Shown piece by piece: positions 17,329 through 17,866 of a stretch of DNA of 17,866 nt. A model generated the notes under the pieces. That model was given only the letters and a program-made list of their open reading frames with translations, was not told the origin of the DNA and made no database searches. The position numbers were made by a program, and so were the translations under genes. How positions within the stretch are numbered: the first letter of the stretch is position 1; every line of letters begins with the position of its first letter. The DNA is taken from the NCBI GenBank assembly GCA_033296885.1, contig MU864119.1, forward strand, positions 1 through 17,866. The letters run 5' to 3'. This DNA comes from Triangularia verruculosa (taxonomy: Eukaryota > Ascomycota > Sordariomycetes > Sordariales > Podosporaceae).

Positions 17329-17725
17329 CTAAGAAATTAAAGGAGTTCTATCAGAGGAAGTTTAACTGATTATAAAAGTAGGATTAATTAATTAGTCAAA
17401 ATTAATAGGAAGTTCGAAAGTAATATTAAGGTTAGAGGTATTAATAGCCTTTTAATCTATAATACCGAAGGCGTTTAGCGACTAGGCTTAGTTAATTAAG
17501 GATTACTTATTTAGTAGATCTATAAACTCGGGCGAAGGGGGCGCTAAGGTATTTACCTTGTTTAATAATTCTATCCCCCGATAAAAAAGTTTTATACCTT
17601 AGTTATATATCGACTTACGCTATTTACGTAGGCGAGTTAAAGAGCTTAGCATCTCCGACAATAGATTCTCTTTCGCAATTATTTCCTCGTTAATTTTTTT
17701 TTATTCCGATAAGTTTTTGTTAACG
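17329..17725 (-). pseudogene. Antisense reading frame of element 2 (truncated; coiled-coil protein, function unknown)
   Basis: It is in the same position and orientation as 2102-2800 of element 1. On the - strand a frame is open for ~130 codons with RIP-type stops only. Segments include NEEIIAKENLLSEM, SSLTRLRK (about 17615-17640), GIELLNKVNTLAPPSPEFID and an SSDRTP-type tail shared with element 1. The RLRK motif followed by a helix and a Pro/Ser-rich tail parallels RRLRK of the element 1 frame. The rest of the protein differs, so the two elements carried distinct versions. The N-terminal part is missing because a foreign sequence begins at 17726. Confidence 0.5.
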
Positions 17726-17866
17726 TGTGGCACATAATAGGTGCCGGGTAAGACCCAGGTGTTGAGGTGCTGGGTAGGTCTTCCAACTTCTTCTCACATA
17801 AGCCTAACTCGGCAGACGAGCTCCTTAGCCAAGCCTAACCTTGGCACTATACTATTATAGGTCTAG
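17726..17866. other. GC-normal sequence interrupting element 2, possibly the start of another LTR element
   Basis: Composition switches abruptly from RIP-mutated to normal at TGTGGCACATAATAGG. The TG start, and TAACG just before it as a possible duplication, would fit an LTR. It contains the imperfect stem AAGACCCAG/CTGGGTAGGTCTT. It does not match the LTRs of elements 1 or 2. The window ends before it can be classified. Confidence 0.35.

Larger units (their letters stand above)
10429..17725 (+). mobile_element. Element 2: Ty3/Gypsy chromovirus, 3' end missing, RIP-inactivated, with nested solo LTR
   Basis: This element is related to element 1 and lies in the opposite orientation, so the two 5' LTRs face each other across ~1.2 kb. 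Parts in order: 5' LTR (10429-10869), primer-binding site (10872-10880), gag (from 10929), solo-LTR insertion (12517-12941), protease, RT, RNase H, integrase, chromodomain (to 17239), tRNA-like sequence (17208-17277, -) and an antisense frame cut at 17725. No 3' LTR is seen before the window ends, because a different sequence begins at 17726. The 5 bp before the LTR are ACTTG; the partner duplication would lie outside the window. Confidence 0.88.

Noticed and set aside
17726..17866. 3' LTR of element 2
   Set aside because: It starts TGTGGCAC and shares no further sequence with the TGTCACAGACC LTR of this family.

Overview
This window looks like repeat-rich, AT-rich heterochromatin of a filamentous ascomycete fungus. 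Almost every open reading frame is broken by TAA/TAG where Gln or Trp would be expected. CpA and TpG are nearly absent while CpG is kept, and related copies differ mainly by C-to-T and G-to-A changes. That is the signature of repeat-induced point mutation (RIP). I see no host gene, rRNA gene or CRISPR array. The content is nested retroelements and short GC-richer islands between them.

Layout. 1-655: GC-normal sequence with diverged ~209-bp and 51-bp tandem repeats. 661-1528: the 3' end of a Tad/I-like LINE on the + strand (end of ORF2, then 3' UTR). 1540-9530: a second, 5'-truncated copy of the same LINE with an 11-bp target duplication. It is split by a complete Ty3/Gypsy LTR retrotransposon, element 1 (1628-9260, - strand, two 400-bp LTRs, TATCA duplication). 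9542-10428: host or unknown spacer, including an array of short hairpin-forming repeats. 10429-17725: a related element 2 on the + strand (5' LTR 441 bp, gag-pol, no 3' LTR in the window). A 425-bp solo LTR of its own family (12517-12941, TATAC duplication) sits inside it. From 17726 onward a different GC-normal sequence cuts element 2 off.

How the parts work together. Both elements encode, in order, Gag with a zinc knuckle, protease, reverse transcriptase, RNase H, integrase (HHCC and GPY/F modules) and a C-terminal chromodomain, so they are chromoviruses. Both are dead. RIP has turned zinc ligands into Tyr, catalytic Asp into Asn, and Gln/Trp codons into stops. The 9 nt that follow the 5' LTR by 2 nt are exactly complementary to a 9-nt box in the LTR, 42 nt downstream of the TATA box, as expected for Tf1-type self-primed reverse transcription.

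The most unusual feature lies between pol and the 3' LTR in both elements. A 70-nt tRNA-like sequence lies antisense to pol and supplies pol's last codons and TGA stop. Beyond it lies an antisense reading frame for a coiled-coil, Lys/Arg-rich protein. This frame differs strongly between the two copies although the flanking modules are shared.
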